NCBI GenBank assembly: GCA_902478645.1
Contig: CABSLV010000025.1
Location: forward strand, 1 to 24,325
DNA: 24,325 bases
From: an uncultured Flavobacteriales bacterium
GTDB lineage: Bacteria > Bacteroidota > Bacteroidia > Flavobacteriales > UBA1820
Direction of reading: 5' to 3'
The notes beneath the pieces were generated by a model. The model did not search any database, had not been told where the DNA came from, and worked only from the letters and a program-made list of their open reading frames with translations. Position 1 is the stretch's first letter. Each line of letters begins with the position of its first letter. Positions 21,934-24,325 of this stretch are shown one piece after another. A program made the translations under genes and the position numbers.

Positions 21934-22848
21934 TTATTCCACCGAGAGGACTTCCCGCACGAGGAACACCCCGTCGTATTCGGCGGCAAAACCATCGTCC
22001 CACTTCCCGTTGTATTCCACCTTGAGGGTTGCCCGGGCCGGTTTTCCGTTCTTTTGCCCCTGTGTGGCGCGGTCGTATCGGGCGATGAGGGTGCCGGTCT
22101 TGTCGACGATCCAGAAATCCTCCGGGCTGCCGTCCGGGCGGAAAGAGCGGACTTCGTGCCCGATGCGTACTTCGCCCGTGAGCGTGTACAGAAGGTCCGT
22201 CGAAAGGGACGAATCGGCTTGTGCGGTAAACATGAAGCTGTTTTCGTCGAACAGCGGAGCGTCTTGGCCTATTTCGACAAAGAGAGCCTTGTCGGGGCGG
22301 TTTTCATGGATCTCAAAATATCGCTGCCCGCTGTTGCCTGTCCCCCAGCCGTTGCACGTGCTTGGGACGGGGCTTTGTTCGATCTGGCGTTTCACCTGCC
22401 GGGCGTACTCTCCCGTAGGAACGAGGTGGTAGCGGCGCACTCCGGGGCGTTTGGACTCGATCGGTTGGAAACGGCAGGTTTGTTCCTTGTCCCACTGCGG
22501 AGTGTTCTCGAGATAGCGCAATACGTCGTCGATCCGGTTGTTTTCCAGGTCGAAAATCCGGACTTTCGGGCAGGGGGAAGGGTCGCCGTCCCGGACTTGG
22601 ACGATCCCCGGCAGCGAAGGGTCGATCAAAAGCCGGATGTTTTCATTGGCTTGCGCCCATAGCTTGAGGCCGGCTCCGGACAGCGTATTCCATCGGAAGC
22701 CTTCGTAGGCCGGCCGGGAAGGAGCCTGCAGCGTAGTGTCCGCTGGTGCGGATAGTTCCGAGTTTGTCGGGGCAGATGTTTGCTCGTCGGCATTTCCTGC
22801 TGCACAGGCGCACAGCCCCAGAGAGAAGAACAAAACCGATGTTTTCAT
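21934..22848 (-). CDS. Lipoprotein with an NlpE-like C-terminal region, function unknown
   Basis: The 304-residue product has a short signal and a lipobox LCAC with lipidated Cys15, then a low-complexity linker rich in S, A, P and T (20-47). The middle (50-130) has RWNTLSGAGLKLWAQANENI. Residues of the last 90, with YTLTGEVRIGHEVRSFRPDG, FWIVDKTGTL and GFAAEYDGVFLVREVLSV, recall the C-terminal OB-like part of NlpE lipoproteins. This is a memory-based similarity of moderate strength. Copper or stress functions of NlpE should not be assumed; the N-terminal CxxC of NlpE is not obvious. The gene stands alone with its own terminator. Its promoter is unclear. Confidence 0.75.
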   Translation of the reverse strand: MKTSVLFFSLGLCACAAGNADEQTSAPTNSELSAPADTTLQAPSRPAYEGFRWNTLSGAGLKLWAQANENIRLLIDPSLPGIVQVRDGDPSPCPKVRIFDLENNRIDDVLRYLENTPQWDKEQTCRFQPIESKRPGVRRYHLVPTGEYARQVKRQIEQSPVPSTCNGWGTGNSGQRYFEIHENRPDKALFVEIGQDAPLFDENSFMFTAQADSSLSTDLLYTLTGEVRIGHEVRSFRPDGSPEDFWIVDKTGTLIARYDRATQGQKNGKPARATLKVEYNGKWDDGFAAEYDGVFLVREVLSVE

Positions 22849-22964
22849 TTTTTAGGAACGAGTAAGGTTTTCCGAAAAAAGGTTAAAAATGATAAGGTCA
22901 AAAATGGCCGTGACCAAGTTACGGAATTCTTGTCATGGATGTTTGTGAACGGAAGAAAATGAAC

Positions 22965-23002
22965 AAAAAAACGGCCCGCTGCCCTTGGATGGCAGTGAGC
23001 CG
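22965..23002 (-). terminator. Intrinsic terminator of the thiolase gene
   Basis: On the minus strand a 12-bp stem with one mismatch and one G-U pair (plus 22991-23002 with 22972-22983) is followed by seven T. It starts 36 bases past the thiolase stop. Confidence 0.8.
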
Positions 23003-23037
23003 GAGAATTCGTTGGCCGGAATGATGGCCGTGGATGC

Positions 23038-24225
23038 TTACAGCCGTTCGACGATCAGAGCGGAAGCGCCTCCGCCGCCGTTGCATACCGCAGCGCAGCC
23101 CAGGCGGGCGTTCTTGCGTTCCAGTACCGTGAGCAGGGTAACAAGGATGCGCGCTCCGGAGGCTCCCAGAGGGTGCCCCAGCGAAACCCCTCCGCCGAAG
23201 ACATTGACCCGGTCTTTGTCCAGCCCCAGCAGGCGGGTATTGACGATCCCTACCACGGAGAACGCTTCGTTGATCTCCCAGTAGTCGATGTCCTTTTCCG
23301 TCAGCCCGGCTCGCTGCAGGGCACGGCGGGCGGCCAGCGTGGGGGAGGTGGGAAAATCCCGGGGCGCTTGTGCGGCATCGGCGTAGGAGACAATCCGGGC
23401 CAAGGGGGACAGACCGAGCGCCTGTGCTTTTTCTTCGGAGGTCAGCACCAGGGCGGCGGCTCCGTCGTTGATGGTCGAGGCGTTGGCGGCCGTGATGGTG
23501 CCTTCTTTCTTGAAGGCGGGGCGCAGCAGCGGGATTTTGTCCAACTTGGCGTTTTTGTATTCTTCGTCTTCGCGGATCTGGTAGGTGTGGCCTTTGCGGT
23601 CGGTTACCTGGACGGGGACGATCTCGGCGTCGAATACCCCTTTGCTCCAGGCTTTGGCGCTGCGCGTGTAGCTCTCGATGGCAAAGGTGTCCTGTTCCTC
23701 CCGCGTGATGCCGTAGGCCTCGGCGCAGGCTTCCCCGCACAGGCCCATGTGTTCGTTGGAAAAGGCATCGGTCAGCCCGTCGTACAACATGCCGTCCACC
23801 AGGGTAACGTGACCGAATTTTTGCCCGTCACGTCCCGAAGGCAGGTAGTGCGGCACCCGAGACATGCTTTCCATTCCGCCGGCGATGACGATGTCGTTGT
23901 CGCCTATCTCGATGCTCTGTGCGCCCAGCATGACGGCTTTCAGTCCCGAAGCGCAGACTTTGTTGACCGTAGTAGCGGGAACATGGTCCGAGATACCGGC
24001 TTGCAGGGCTGCCTGTTTGGCCGGGGATTGTCCTAGACCGGCCTGGAGGACGCAGCCCATGTAAACTTCGTCGATTTCGTCTTTTTTTATGGACGGGCAG
24101 CGTCCGATCGCGCCTTCAATGGCGATGGCGCCCAATTGGGTGGCCGGAATATCTTTCAGGCCGCCGCGAAAACTGCCGATGGGGGTGCGTGTTGCCGCTA
24201 CGATGACTGCGTGCCGTTTTTCCAT
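23038..24225 (-). CDS. atoB: Acetyl-CoA C-acetyltransferase (thiolase)
   Basis: The enzyme condenses two acetyl-CoA to acetoacetyl-CoA or runs in reverse. The 395-residue length is typical. NKVCASGLKA places the acyl-carrying Cys at 91. NEAF lies at 319-322, GHPLGASGAR at 350-359 gives His351, and CNGGGGASA at 381-389 gives the second catalytic Cys381. These are the features of the biosynthetic class. No beta-oxidation, butyrate or mevalonate partner gene is next to it, so the exact pathway cannot be read from context. The start at 24225 (MEKRHAVIVAATRTP) is the family N-terminus. Confidence 0.95.
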   Translation of the reverse strand: MEKRHAVIVAATRTPIGSFRGGLKDIPATQLGAIAIEGAIGRCPSIKKDEIDEVYMGCVLQAGLGQSPAKQAALQAGISDHVPATTVNKVCASGLKAVMLGAQSIEIGDNDIVIAGGMESMSRVPHYLPSGRDGQKFGHVTLVDGMLYDGLTDAFSNEHMGLCGEACAEAYGITREEQDTFAIESYTRSAKAWSKGVFDAEIVPVQVTDRKGHTYQIREDEEYKNAKLDKIPLLRPAFKKEGTITAANASTINDGAAALVLTSEEKAQALGLSPLARIVSYADAAQAPRDFPTSPTLAARRALQRAGLTEKDIDYWEINEAFSVVGIVNTRLLGLDKDRVNVFGGGVSLGHPLGASGARILVTLLTVLERKNARLGCAAVCNGGGGASALIVERL

Positions 24226-24270
24226 GTGTTTTTTTGGTGATTTTCGGGGTGTTTTTCAGGTTTTGAGGGC

Positions 24271-24278
24271 GCAATTTA
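24271..24278 (-). promoter_or_regulatory. Possible promoter box of the thiolase gene
   Basis: The minus strand reads TAAATTGC, a TA-N2-TTGC variant of the -7 box, about 45 bases before the ATG. No TTG is found at the -33 spacing; A/T tracts lie upstream. Confidence 0.3.
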
Positions 24279-24325
24279 ATAAAAAAAACAAAAAAACCGG
24301 GGAACGACCCGACTTTACGATGGCT

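Overview
This is a gene-dense, high-G+C chromosomal segment from a member of the Bacteroidota. Two things point there. Promoters have the Bacteroidota form TAnnTTTG (TACATTTG, TATCTTTG, TACCTTTG), once with TTG 19 bases upstream, and starts are preceded by A-rich sequence rather than strong Shine-Dalgarno sites. The gene content also fits: DUF5683 between parB and dapB, a DUF5684-signal peptidase I fusion, and a DUF6249/ECF sigma/DUF5056-like trio. The high G+C within that phylum suggests a Bacteroidales of the Rikenellaceae/Alistipes kind, but this is an inference from memory of the families. I see no tRNA, rRNA, CRISPR array, insertion sequence, phage gene or plasmid gene. No stretch over 300 bases lacks a gene. 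The window reads as core genome.

Layout. (1) 1-5630: a DUF368 (PopT-like undecaprenyl-phosphate translocase) gene and aroE overlap on the minus strand. They diverge from ddl-coaD-metG on the plus strand. (2) 5631-7886: a very long palindromic terminator separates metG from ald (minus). Ald diverges from a small low-G+C membrane protein gene and a DUF2007 gene (plus). (3) 8005-11288, minus: two adjacent DUF3298 envelope proteins, an unknown 189-residue protein and pyrD, apparently one operon from a well-formed promoter at 11335-11364. (4) 11442-18180, minus: a tight seven-gene run, parA-parB-DUF5683-dapB-lepB-wbqC-like-ribF, broken only by a 160-base hairpin-rich gap before lepB. (5) 18327-19702, minus: recF and a DUF721/DciA-like gene, overlapping. 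A perfect DnaA box lies between this pair and parA. (6) 19918-21828, plus: a DUF6249-like membrane protein, an ECF sigma factor and a small two-helix membrane protein that is probably its regulator, ending in a perfect 24-bp hairpin terminator. (7) 21934-24225, minus: a lipoprotein and a thiolase.

How the genes work together. Much of the window serves the cell envelope and its duplication. The DUF368 protein recycles the lipid carrier, Ddl and DapB make peptidoglycan precursors, and LepB processes exported proteins. ParAB segregates the chromosome, while RecF and the DciA-like protein act at replication forks. CoaD, RibF, PyrD, AroE, Ald, MetG and the thiolase supply cofactors and central metabolites. 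The least understood parts are the ECF trio, the DUF3298 pair with its 189-residue neighbour, and short intergenic elements, notably a 17-bp element found just upstream of the -33 box at two promoters.
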